NCBI GenBank assembly: GCA_003162555.1
Contig: PMNQ01000137.1
Coordinates: 7,626-24,332, forward strand
Direction of reading: 5' to 3'
Length of the DNA: 16,707 nt
Source: Gammaproteobacteria bacterium
GTDB taxonomy: Bacteria > Pseudomonadota > Gammaproteobacteria > Steroidobacterales > Steroidobacteraceae
Made by a program: the position numbers and the translations under genes. This document shows, one piece after another, positions 6,648-13,475 of this stretch. Within the stretch, counting starts at the first letter, position 1, and the number at the start of each line of letters is the position of its first letter. The notes under the pieces were generated by a model, which did not search any database, was not told where the DNA came from, and saw only the letters and a program-made list of their open reading frames with translations.

Positions 6648-8474
6648 TCAATAATTCGCGGCGGCACGCACCACGGCGGCGCTCTTGTCGAGGTCGGCCA
6701 TCAGTTCAGGCCCCACGATCGACAACGGCGTTGCGCCGTAGGACAACAGCCGGTCGTGGAAATCGTGCAGCGACCCTTTGGCGCCCTGCTTCAGAATGTA
6801 CGAGGCGTACAGATCCTCGATCTGCGCGCGGCCTGCGGTATAGGCAAAATAATAGCCCGGTGACGACGCGATATCCGCGACCTGCGCGGCAGCCGCTTCC
6901 TGCGTGAATCCGCCCTGCGTCGCATAGAAATCGACGGCCTGCTGGTAGCTCCACTCGCCGCTGGCCAGCTTCGGATCGACGATGGCGCGCGCGCCACGCA
7001 CCCGTTCCCAGCGCGCCGTGAACAGGCGGCCGTCCAGGCGCTCGCCGTACAGGCCGAGACGCACCAGCATTTCTTCGCCGTAAAAAGCCCAGCCCTCCAC
7101 GAACACGGCGCTGTCCTGAAGCTTGCGGATGAAATCGGGATGGCGCTTGGCGATCGACTCCTGCAGGTAATGGCCTGGCATCACCTCGTGCGCGCCGGTC
7201 GACATGATCCGGTCGTGGTCGAAATCCTGGTTCATGTCGAGGCGCGCCGCGGAATCGGCCAGCGAGGCGACTGGTGCAATGTAATAGGTGCTCGCATTCG
7301 AGACCGAGAACTTGCGCGGCGGATTCATGTTCGCGCCCGGCAGCACCGGCAGCAGGAAATGCGGCGTCTCCGTCACGCTGACGGTGCCGAGCCAGTCCGG
7401 CACCGTCACGACCTCGTGCTCCAGCATGAAGGTGGTCAGCTCGGCGATGCGATCGCGGTAGTAGTCGATCAGGGCCGAGCCGCCCGGCGCCAGTCCACCA
7501 CCTGTGGTCGGACCGAAGCTCGCGCCCTGATGATGGGCGAGCGAAGTCAGCCATGCTTCCTCTGCCCAGCCATGCGCCAGCTCGTCGCGTCCCATGCGCT
7601 CGATGTCATTGGCGTTGAACGGCAGCAGCTGCTCCTCGCGCAACATGCGGTCGTAGGCCTCGCGGCCCATGGCATAGTTTTCGGGCCACGATGCGACGTG
7701 CGCATCGATATAGGCCTTGGTCGTGGCCATCGCAGCCAGCGCCCCATCGCGGGACTTGGCGAAGCGCGCGAAGGCGCGCGACCTGCCGCCGAGTTGCGCG
7801 CGCGCGGCCTCGGTGAGCGCGCCATTGAAAAATTCCGGCGCCCCGGCGAGTTCCTGCGCGCGTATCAATCCCAGCAGGTGCCCGGGCCTCGTCACCAGCT
7901 TGTTGAACGCGACGATGTACGCGGGCGCCTTTTCCAGCCGGCTGGTGATATCCGCCCAGGCTTTGGCCCGGTCGGCCGCGGTTGCGCCGTCCTGTCCGAT
8001 CACCGGCATATGCTCGAATTGCGTGAACACGGCATTGAGCACGCCGTTGGCGCCGGCGATGACTCCGCCCGCACCGCTGCTGCCGCCACCGAAATCCTTG
8101 CGGTCACTCTGGTAGACGAGCAGTTCGTTCAGTCCGCGCTTCAGGCTGGCGCCCAGCAATACGGCATCGTCGCGATCCACCAGCGAGGTTGCTGCCGTGA
8201 AGGTGGCTGTGATGTCGTGCAGCTGCTGCTGCCACTGCTCGAGGCGCGCCAGGCGGGCTGCGCGGGCCGCTTCGTCCGGCACATCGAGATCAGCATCGTG
8301 ACCGGGTATGCCGAGGGCCGTGGCCAGCATGGGCAACGCCTCCGCCGACCTGAAGGTCAGGTCTTTGGCGAGCGCCACCAACTGCTCGTGCACCGAATCA
8401 GCGGCGTATGCGCTGGCGCCGGGCAGCGCGCCCAGCAGCGCACAAACGAGTAGTGTCGACAACGGCTTGCGCAT
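6648..8474 (-). CDS. Secreted DUF885 family zinc metallopeptidase-like protein
   Basis: A 608-residue exported protein of the DUF885 family (PF05960), whose members carry a gluzincin-like active site. A signal peptide is clear (MRKPLSTLLVCALLGALPGA, likely cleavage after SAYA near residue 24). The catalytic motif is HEVMPGH (H429, E430, H435), with a second conserved segment EGWAFYGEEM (E460, E467) supplying the third ligand. Length and motif spacing are normal for the family, so the enzyme looks active; a periplasmic peptidase role is inferred. The start at ATG 8474 is firm: AAGGAG sits 5 nt upstream and the signal peptide begins there, although the frame is open to 8678. The protein ends RAAANY. 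The DinB-like gene ends 62 nt upstream in the same direction. Confidence 0.9.
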   Translation of the reverse strand: MRKPLSTLLVCALLGALPGASAYAADSVHEQLVALAKDLTFRSAEALPMLATALGIPGHDADLDVPDEAARAARLARLEQWQQQLHDITATFTAATSLVDRDDAVLLGASLKRGLNELLVYQSDRKDFGGGSSGAGGVIAGANGVLNAVFTQFEHMPVIGQDGATAADRAKAWADITSRLEKAPAYIVAFNKLVTRPGHLLGLIRAQELAGAPEFFNGALTEAARAQLGGRSRAFARFAKSRDGALAAMATTKAYIDAHVASWPENYAMGREAYDRMLREEQLLPFNANDIERMGRDELAHGWAEEAWLTSLAHHQGASFGPTTGGGLAPGGSALIDYYRDRIAELTTFMLEHEVVTVPDWLGTVSVTETPHFLLPVLPGANMNPPRKFSVSNASTYYIAPVASLADSAARLDMNQDFDHDRIMSTGAHEVMPGHYLQESIAKRHPDFIRKLQDSAVFVEGWAFYGEEMLVRLGLYGERLDGRLFTARWERVRGARAIVDPKLASGEWSYQQAVDFYATQGGFTQEAAAAQVADIASSPGYYFAYTAGRAQIEDLYASYILKQGAKGSLHDFHDRLLSYGATPLSIVGPELMADLDKSAAVVRAAANY

Positions 8475-8536
8475 GCGGACTCCTTGGCGGGTCGGGGTAC
8501 GAAGGGGCGCCAATATCCGCTGTTTCCGCTCGCGGC

Positions 8537-9043
8537 TCAATCCCCGCCTGCGCTGCCACCGGCCGCGCGCCAGATCTCGATCTCGGCGCGATGCGCCGCA
8601 TCGTGCTGGCTCATGAACACCGGCATGTCGCACAGCGCCACCACGCCCACGCCATCCTGCGTGCCGCTGCGCTCCCATTCTGCCGGCGCGATCTCGGCCA
8701 GCCGCGCGAGATTTTCGGCGCGCGCCGCGGCAAAAGCGGCCAGGCCCGCCCTGATCGAGCGGCGCCGGTAATCACGCTCGGCGGCGATCGCATCGCCATC
8801 GAAATCGGCGAGCTGGGGCTCCGTCTCGTGGCGGAGCCTCTCGATGCGCCGGCCGAAACCCTCGTGCTCGAGATCCGCCAGATGCCACACCTGCTCCACC
8901 GGCGAAAATGCCTGGCCGGCGCGCCGCTGGCGTGCTTCCGCGGCACTCAAGGAAGCAAACAACGCGCTTAAATCTTCCGGCATTCGCGCCAGTGAGGCAC
9001 GCAGCGCAGTGCGGTCTGTTGCGGAGAGGCTGGTGTATTGCAC
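8537..9043 (-). CDS. DinB-like (DinB_2) four-helix metal-binding protein
   Basis: A 168-residue helical protein of the DinB/YfiT-like superfamily. The expected His triad is visible: H54 in VEQVWHLADLEHEGF, and H147 and H151 in FMSQHDAAHRAEIE near the C-terminus. In this superfamily these ligands bind a divalent metal, and characterised relatives are thiol-dependent transferases or isomerases (for example bacillithiol or mycothiol enzymes); the reaction here is not known. The start is GTG 9043 with AGGAAA about 5 nt upstream. The first 76 nt overlap a doubtful small ORF read in another frame. The DUF885 gene follows after 62 nt. Confidence 0.82.
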   Translation of the reverse strand: MQYTSLSATDRTALRASLARMPEDLSALFASLSAAEARQRRAGQAFSPVEQVWHLADLEHEGFGRRIERLRHETEPQLADFDGDAIAAERDYRRRSIRAGLAAFAAARAENLARLAEIAPAEWERSGTQDGVGVVALCDMPVFMSQHDAAHRAEIEIWRAAGGSAGGD

Positions 9044-9198
9044 GGCGTTTCCTGCACAGTCGCGCCCGGCTGGCGCGGCAGGCTCAAGGATACCTGCATC
9101 ACCGCCGGCGCGTTCGCCGAGCGGTGCCAGCGATCCAGAGTCGCCAGCAGCTGGTCGAGTTCATCGTCCGCGACTTCGCTGTCCAGTCCGTAACCCAT
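8968..9198 (-). CDS. Doubtful small ORF overlapping the start of the DinB-like gene
   Basis: A 76-residue frame beginning MGYGLDSEVADDELDQLLAT. I do not recognise it. Codons from 9198 to about 9045 have the GC-rich third positions of the local genes, which argues for coding. Codons upstream of 9198 (toward an alternative ATG at 9243) and those inside the DinB overlap do not. The first 40 residues are acidic and helical; the tail encoded in the overlap looks random (CVPHWRECRKI). A GGGGA ribosome site lies 6 nt before ATG 9198 and falls partly in a hairpin. It may be a genuine short protein whose tail is read into its neighbour, or the remnant of a longer gene. Confidence 0.4.
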   Translation of the reverse strand: MGYGLDSEVADDELDQLLATLDRWHRSANAPAVMQVSLSLPRQPGATVQETPCNTPASPQQTALRCVPHWRECRKI

Positions 9199-9206
9199 CG
9201 CAGTTC

Positions 9207-9225
9207 CCCAAGGTCTTGCCTTGGG
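9207..9225 (-). promoter_or_regulatory. Hairpin overlapping the ribosome site of the small ORF
   Basis: A perfect 7-bp stem, CCCAAGG with CCTTGGG, closes a 5-nt loop. On the minus strand its 3' arm supplies three Gs of the GGGGA ribosome site for ATG 9198. If transcribed, folding could hide that site. There is no T-tract on either strand close enough to make it a normal terminator. Confidence 0.35.
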
Positions 9226-9267
9226 ATCATTGTCTGCAAACATTTTTACAGCCAGATTGCAGCCGCG

Positions 9268-9651
9268 CTAAGTACCATCAGGCGGGTCACGCCGATCGAG
9301 GCGGCGCGACGGAAAGATGCCGGTCGAGCCGGGTTCGCGCATCGAGGGTCCGCCCACGCCCCAGATTCCGGTCTGCTCGTTGCCATCCGGCAGCACCGCG
9401 GGCTGGTCCGCGCCCGGCCGCGTCGCGCGCCAGTTCACGGCCATGATCCGCACCGCCAGCAGGACCAGCAGCAGCGCGATCGCCGCATCCGTCAGCGCCT
9501 TGAATTCATGACCGGCGCGCCACGCGCTGCCCACGCCGGCGGCCGCCCAGCCGCAAATCAATGCGATGAATACGACTCCCGCAACGATCAGCGCGAGGCG
9601 CGCCCAACGCGAGCCAAATCGTTCGAGAACCCAGTGTGATTCGCTGGCCAT
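9268..9651 (-). CDS. Small two-TM membrane protein of unknown function
   Basis: A 127-residue protein with two hydrophobic segments, about 18-43 (ALIVAGVVFIALICGWAAAG) and 52-72 (ALTDAAIALLLVLLAVRIM). A 55-residue hydrophilic Gly/Pro/Arg-rich tail follows that ends RRDPPDGT. I do not recognise the family. The tail carries no clear domain and is likely flexible; the two-helix hairpin would put both ends on the same side. ATG 9651 is chosen because GGGGG lies about 8 nt before it; upstream ATGs at 9678 and 9666 lack a ribosome site. It is the first gene of the minus-strand run and is divergent from the plus-strand MazG-like gene. Confidence 0.65.
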   Translation of the reverse strand: MASESHWVLERFGSRWARLALIVAGVVFIALICGWAAAGVGSAWRAGHEFKALTDAAIALLLVLLAVRIMAVNWRATRPGADQPAVLPDGNEQTGIWGVGGPSMREPGSTGIFPSRRLDRRDPPDGT

Positions 9652-9743
9652 GGTTCGTGCCCCCATATATGCGCGCATCGGCGGAGGACTGCTGCCGGGC
9701 GAGCGCTAGCATGCGACGCGCGTCTCAGTTCCCGCAAGCGGCA

Positions 9744-9771
9744 TTGCCTGCGCGACCTGTCCGGGCATAAT
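9744..9771 (+). promoter_or_regulatory. Sigma-70-like promoter for the MazG-like gene
   Basis: TTGCCT (9744-9749) and CATAAT (9766-9771) are separated by 16 nt. Each differs from the sigma-70 consensus at one or two positions, and the pair stands out in GC-rich DNA. Transcription would start near 9778, giving a leader of about 37 nt before ATG 9815. The -10 element contains the only upstream in-frame ATG (9770), which argues against that start. Confidence 0.5.
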
Positions 9772-9789
9772 GCCGCAACGCAGGGTCTG

Positions 9790-9803
9790 GTGCGGAACCG
9801 CAC
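9790..9803. promoter_or_regulatory. 14-bp perfect palindrome in the leader, possible operator
   Basis: GTGCGGAACCGCAC is a perfect 14-bp palindrome about 12 nt downstream of the inferred transcription start. Its place between promoter and start codon suits a repressor site. As RNA it could form only a short stem, because the uninterrupted palindrome leaves a two-base loop. No known operator consensus was recognised. Confidence 0.4.
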
Positions 9804-9814
9804 GTACCTCAAGG

Positions 9815-10054
9815 ATGAGTAAATTGTCTGTCACGCTCGGCGAACTCAAGGATCTGTTGTTGCGTTTCTCGTGGGAGCGGCGCGACTGGCCGCGCGAGGA
9901 CGTGCAGCGCGAGTTCGGCGCGCTGGTGTTGTACATCATGCAGCAGGCCGACCGCCTGGGCGTGGATCTGGTGACCGCCGGCGAGGCCTGCGTGGTGCAC
10001 CAATCGAAAAACGCGCCGACCCTGGTGCCGACGAAGCGCGAACTCGACGCCTGA
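9815..10054 (+). CDS. Small protein resembling a shortened MazG-like pyrophosphohydrolase
   Basis: A 79-residue soluble helical protein. The first helix (LKDLLLRFSWERRDW, 11-25) resembles the start of MazG-like NTP pyrophosphohydrolases. The segment VQREFGALVLYIMQQADRLGVDL (30-52), with KNAPTLVP after it, resembles their last helices, where ELADVLIYL..LAD..GID and a final N..YP are usual. The middle part carrying the metal-binding ExxE motif is absent and the ExxD motif reads EFGA, so an active enzyme is unlikely. Kinship is an inference at moderate confidence; it could be an unrelated small helical protein. ATG 9815 abuts AAGG at 9811-9814, poor spacing; TTG 9824 is an alternative with spacing of 8. 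Confidence 0.6.
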   Translation: MSKLSVTLGELKDLLLRFSWERRDWPREDVQREFGALVLYIMQQADRLGVDLVTAGEACVVHQSKNAPTLVPTKRELDA

Positions 10055-10077
10055 TCCCGCCGCCTGATTCTGGCGAC

Positions 10078-10095
10078 GCGCGCCGGTCCGCGCGC
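10078..10095 (+). terminator. GC-rich hairpin after the MazG-like gene, weak terminator candidate
   Basis: GCGCGC (10078-10083) and GCGCGC (10090-10095) can pair around a 6-nt loop, 24 nt after the stop codon. The following bases are ACAAAATC rather than a run of T, so it does not fit an intrinsic terminator well and may be chance in this composition. The 112-nt gap to the permease gene holds nothing else recognisable. Confidence 0.2.
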
Positions 10096-10157
10096 ACAAA
10101 ATCATTGAACTGCATGCTCACTGCCATGCACCATGGTAGTTCCCCGTTCCCGCATGC

Positions 10158-10161
10158 GGAG
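10158..10161 (+). promoter_or_regulatory. Ribosome-binding site that fixes the start of the EamA permease gene
   Basis: GGAG at 10158-10161 overlaps the first possible GTG start (10161-10163). The GTG at 10167 lies 5 nt after the motif and is the better start; TTG 10164 is only 2 nt away. This removes two residues from the longest reading. Confidence 0.6.
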
Positions 10162-10166
10162 TGTTG

Positions 10167-11027
10167 GTGCCCTTAAGTGCCCTGTGCGCCGTGCTGCTTG
10201 CGGCGCTGTGCCACGCCGCCTGGAATCTGCAGGCCAAGCGCGCCGCAGCGTCGCGCCACTTCGTCTGGCTGTACTCCGTCGCCTCGCTGGCCGTATGGAC
10301 GCCATTGGTGCTCGTCGTGCTGCTGCAACAGCGTCCGCACTTCGGCACGGCGCAGGTACTCGCGTTGGTGGGCACTTCGGTGTTGCACCTGCTGTATTCC
10401 CTGTCACTGCAGGCGGGCTACCGGGCGGCCGACCTGTCGATCGTCTACCCGCTGGCGCGCGGCAGCGGTCCGCTGTTCTCGTTCGCGGGCGCCGTGCTGC
10501 TGTTCGGCGAACGTCCAGGGGCGTTGGCGGTGCTCGGGCTGCTGCTGATCATCGCCGGCATCGTACTGGTCGCGAACCTGCACCGCGCGCTGCGGCGCTC
10601 TGCCGTGCCCGGAATCGTGTGGGGCGTGGTCACCGGCGCCTGCATTGCCTCCTACACGCTCAACGACGGCTGGGCGGTCAAGGTGCTGGCCATCTCGCCG
10701 TTCCTGATCGATTTCACCGGCAACTGCTTTCGGGTACTGGTGCTGTCGCACCAGGCGCTCTCGGACCGCACTGAGGTGTTACGCGAATGGCGCGCCTACC
10801 GGCTGCCGGTGCTGACGGTCGCCACACTCGGGCCGCTGGGCTACATCCTGGTGCTGTTCGCCATGCGCCACGCACCCATCAGCCACGTGGCGCCGACACG
10901 TGAACTCGCAACACTGGTTGGCACCTGGTTCGGCGCCCGCATGCTCGGCGAGCAGGCCGCGGCGCAGCGCCTGACCGGGGCGATGTGCATCGTCGCGGGC
11001 GTCGTGAGCCTCGCAGTGTCCGGCTAA
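10167..11027 (+). CDS. EamA/DMT superfamily permease
   Basis: A 286-residue polytopic membrane protein with about ten hydrophobic segments in two EamA repeats. The first half ends with the typical LARGSGPLFSFAGAVLLFGE followed by a hydrophobic helix; the second half mirrors it with APTRELATLVGTWFGARMLGE. This pseudo-symmetric Pro/Arg...Gly-Glu arrangement is the hallmark of drug/metabolite transporters. The substrate is not predictable; relatives export amino acids, metabolites or drugs. The short basic linker LHRALRRSA separates the halves. Start GTG 10167 is set by the GGAG site. The gene converges on the POT transporter gene with 23 nt between stops, and no clear terminator is seen in that gap. 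Confidence 0.88.
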   Translation: MPLSALCAVLLAALCHAAWNLQAKRAAASRHFVWLYSVASLAVWTPLVLVVLLQQRPHFGTAQVLALVGTSVLHLLYSLSLQAGYRAADLSIVYPLARGSGPLFSFAGAVLLFGERPGALAVLGLLLIIAGIVLVANLHRALRRSAVPGIVWGVVTGACIASYTLNDGWAVKVLAISPFLIDFTGNCFRVLVLSHQALSDRTEVLREWRAYRLPVLTVATLGPLGYILVLFAMRHAPISHVAPTRELATLVGTWFGARMLGEQAAAQRLTGAMCIVAGVVSLAVSG

Positions 11028-11050
11028 CTACACCGTGGGTTGACGCCGTT

Positions 11051-12616
11051 TCATTTGCCGTCGTCCTCGCGCACGTAGGTCTTCTCGCGATACAACATGG
11101 CCACGAAAATGAACAGCAGGCCCGTGGCCAACATCAGGTACACGAAGAAATTGAAGTACTGCGGCCCGACCAATTTGTAGGTCGACGCGCGTCCAACGGT
11201 GCTGTTCCACTCACCGCTGGTGACCAGGGGTTTGCGGTGGTCGTTGTCCATCAGGCGCACGCGATTGCCCTGAACTTCAGTCACCAGATAGGTACCGGCG
11301 AGCGGCTCATCCTGGCCACCGACGGTGTGGACGGTGATGCCGTTGTTATCGTTGAAGTCGATTTTCTGGCCGGTGATCATGGTGGTGCCGGCTGGCAGGT
11401 TCACCCAGGTCTGCGCGCCCGCGACCACGGAGGATCCTGGCAACACGTGCACCATCACCTCATTGACCACGGCGGTGCCCAGGTTGCCCAGTGCGATGCA
11501 CCACAGGTACAGCGCCATGACGAAGCTCTTCAACCGCAATGGCGCCTGCTTGTACGAGAACTCGAGCGAGGTGATGGATACCAGCACTTCGGCGGCCGAC
11601 AGCACCACGTAGGCCAGCATCTGCCACCATACGGAGACACGATGGCCGGCCTGGATCTGTCCCTCGATCCAGCTGATGATCATGAACGAACCAGCCGCCA
11701 GGAAAAATCCAGCGCCGATCTTGCGCAGCATCGTCACCCTGAAAAATCGCTCGCATAACGGAAAGATGCCGAAGGTGAATACCGGCACCAGGATCAGGAT
11801 GAACAGGCCATTCACCACCTGCACCTGCGAGGGCAGCAGCGTGATGCCGAAGCCGATATTCTTGTCCATCAGGTCCGATGTGGCCTGCAGCGTCCACGTG
11901 GTTCCATTGCTCTGGTCCCACAGCGCCCAGAAAACGGCGACGAACAGGTACACCGCCCACAGCCTGCCCACCAGCTTGAGTCCGTCGAGCGAAAATACTT
12001 CCTTCAGCCACTGGCGGCCGGCGGGCGGCACCACGGCAAATTTATTGCGGCCCAGGTAGAACACGACCGTTGCCACGGCCATCATCGCCGCGGGCATGCC
12101 GAACGCTGGCACCGGGCCGTACTTTTCCAGCAGCACCGGGCAGAACCAGATCGAGATTGCCGATCCGGCGTTGATCGACAGATAGAAGTAACTGAACGCG
12201 CGCTCGATCAGGTGCTTGTTGCGGTTGGTGAACTGGTCACCGACGTTGGTGGACACGCAGGGCTTGATGCCGCCGGTGCCGAATGCCATCAACCCCAGGC
12301 CGATGAACAGCGATTCCGGCGTGCGCGGCCCGATCGCCAGCACCACGCAACCGAGCACGTAAGCCACCGAGAAAGTCAGGATCGTGCGGTACTTGCCCCA
12401 CAGCACATCCGAGATGATCGCTCCCAGCATCGGAAAGAAATACGCGCTGACCTTGAACATGTGCCCCCAGACGGTGGCGCGCGCCTGGCCGAAGTGCAGC
12501 GTCTGGACCATGTACACCGCGAGGATGGTGTTGATGCCGTAGAAACAGAAGCGCTCAGCAAATTCGTTGGCAATGATGTACGGAATGCCCTTCGGCATCT
12601 TGTTGCTGTCGTCCAT
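11051..12616 (-). CDS. POT family proton-dependent oligopeptide transporter with periplasmic insert
   Basis: A 521-residue MFS transporter of the POT/PTR2 family, which imports di- and tripeptides with protons. Signatures in order are NEFAERFCFYG (the ExxERF proton motif, E18, E21, R22), FGTGGIKPCVSTNVGDQF (112-129), FSYFYLSINAGS (141-152) and LEFSYKQAPLRLKSF (351-365). Between the last two membrane segments (about 367-391 and 487-508) lies a hydrophilic, probably beta-rich insert of about 95 residues. By topology this loop faces the periplasm. The ATG at 12616 has CAGGAG 5 nt upstream and follows the DUF1134 stop by 11 nt, so the pair is co-transcribed. Peptide transport is well supported by family, substrate range is not. 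Confidence 0.9.
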   Translation of the reverse strand: MDDSNKMPKGIPYIIANEFAERFCFYGINTILAVYMVQTLHFGQARATVWGHMFKVSAYFFPMLGAIISDVLWGKYRTILTFSVAYVLGCVVLAIGPRTPESLFIGLGLMAFGTGGIKPCVSTNVGDQFTNRNKHLIERAFSYFYLSINAGSAISIWFCPVLLEKYGPVPAFGMPAAMMAVATVVFYLGRNKFAVVPPAGRQWLKEVFSLDGLKLVGRLWAVYLFVAVFWALWDQSNGTTWTLQATSDLMDKNIGFGITLLPSQVQVVNGLFILILVPVFTFGIFPLCERFFRVTMLRKIGAGFFLAAGSFMIISWIEGQIQAGHRVSVWWQMLAYVVLSAAEVLVSITSLEFSYKQAPLRLKSFVMALYLWCIALGNLGTAVVNEVMVHVLPGSSVVAGAQTWVNLPAGTTMITGQKIDFNDNNGITVHTVGGQDEPLAGTYLVTEVQGNRVRLMDNDHRKPLVTSGEWNSTVGRASTYKLVGPQYFNFFVYLMLATGLLFIFVAMLYREKTYVREDDGK

Positions 12617-12627
12617 GCGATCTCCTG

Positions 12628-13221
12628 TCAGAACGGATTGATGCGCTTCTGCGGCGAGAAGTGCATGTAGCTGACGGCCACGCCCTGGCGCCAGCCCACG
12701 CCAACGCGCACCGGCGCGATAACGGTGGCGCCGTTCTGCACGTAGTTGACGCCGAAACCGCCGACGAAATACAGGCTCCCCTCGACGCCCGGAAAGCGCC
12801 GGAACAGATGCGCGCTGTCGGGCAGGTCATAGACCAGTGCGAATACCTTGACCGCATTGGCGCCCACGTCGAAGCCGAGCGACGGGCCCTGCCAGTACAC
12901 TTTCTGACCCGCGGCGCCCTTGTAGTCGAGTTCGCCGTGGCCATATCGCAGGCCCACGCCGATGGCGCCGCCGGCTTCCTCACCACGAATGATGGCGACG
13001 GGCTGGCCTTTTTCCTTGAGCACTTTCTGCAGCACCTTGCCAAGATCCTGGGCGCCATTCTTGAAAAATTCGTTGGCGGCCTTCGCGACTTCGTCGTCGC
13101 TGTAGGTAGCGCGCGGCGCGGGCGCCGCCGGCGCACTGGCGGCCAAGGCCGGCGGTGCGGCCATGCCCGCAGCCCACAGCAGCAGCGCGGACAGGAAAAC
13201 GGCCTTGATGGACTGATACAT
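12628..13221 (-). CDS. DUF1134 family periplasmic protein (EipA-like)
   Basis: A 197-residue exported protein of the DUF1134 family (COG5400). A signal peptide covers residues 1-27 (cleavage after PPALA). An Ala/Pro linker and a helix (SDDEVAKAANEFFKNGAQDL) follow, then the conserved small-barrel domain: GVGLRYGHGELDYKG, KVYWQGPSLGFDVGANAVKVF, RRFPGVEGSLYFVGG, and APVRVGVGWRQG, ending INPF. The best-known member is Brucella EipA, a periplasmic protein needed for envelope stress resistance; from memory its structure has a SYLF-like barrel. An envelope role is inferred. ATG 13221 is preferred over 13266 because GGAG lies 6 nt before it and the signal peptide begins there. The POT gene follows after 11 nt. 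Confidence 0.87.
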   Translation of the reverse strand: MYQSIKAVFLSALLLWAAGMAAPPALAASAPAAPAPRATYSDDEVAKAANEFFKNGAQDLGKVLQKVLKEKGQPVAIIRGEEAGGAIGVGLRYGHGELDYKGAAGQKVYWQGPSLGFDVGANAVKVFALVYDLPDSAHLFRRFPGVEGSLYFVGGFGVNYVQNGATVIAPVRVGVGWRQGVAVSYMHFSPQKRINPF

Positions 13222-13271
13222 ATCGGACTCCACGAAGATTGCAGACTGCGGGGCCGCGGCCGCCAAGACCT

Positions 13272-13475
13272 TCAGGCCCGCGGGCGGCCACCGCCGATCA
13301 ATCGTGCCGGCAGCATAACGAGGGCGCGCAGGAAGGCAAACACGCCCTCAAACGCAATACCCACGATGCGGAACGGCAATGAAATCAGCCAGAAAATCGG
13401 CCACAACAACAAGCCCAGCAACGCCAGCGGCCAGCACAACACCAGCAGCAGCAACCACAGTACTAACTTCAGCAT
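13272..13475 (-). CDS. 67-residue hydrophobic membrane protein translationally coupled to ubiI
   Basis: A very hydrophobic small protein, starting MLKLVLWLLLLVLCWPLAL. Residues 3-35 can form one long or two short membrane helices, followed by PFRIVGIAFEGVFAFLRALV (34-53) as an amphipathic or third helix and a basic tail GGGRPRA. The ATG at 13475 lies inside the last codons of ubiI (TGA 13471-13469), and a strong AAGGAGG sits 4 nt before it, so it is translated from the ubiI message. I recall similar uncharacterised small proteins in xanthomonad-like genomes but know no function. Its place suggests a role at the membrane near the ubiquinone hydroxylases, which is inference. A longer reading from 13631 is only antisense-like noise inside ubiI. 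Confidence 0.8.
   Translation of the reverse strand: MLKLVLWLLLLVLCWPLALLGLLLWPIFWLISLPFRIVGIAFEGVFAFLRALVMLPARLIGGGRPRA

Noticed and set aside
7140..8453. 437-codon open frame on the plus strand
   Set aside because: It is antisense to the DUF885 gene, whose motifs, signal peptide and ribosome site are clear. Long antisense frames are expected in GC-rich DNA, and the product is a low-complexity Arg/Gln/His-rich sequence.
13240..13262. GC-rich palindrome GGCCGCGGCC in the gap before the DUF1134 gene
   Set aside because: It lacks a T-tract, is of a simple GC composition common here, and gives no convincing terminator or operator.
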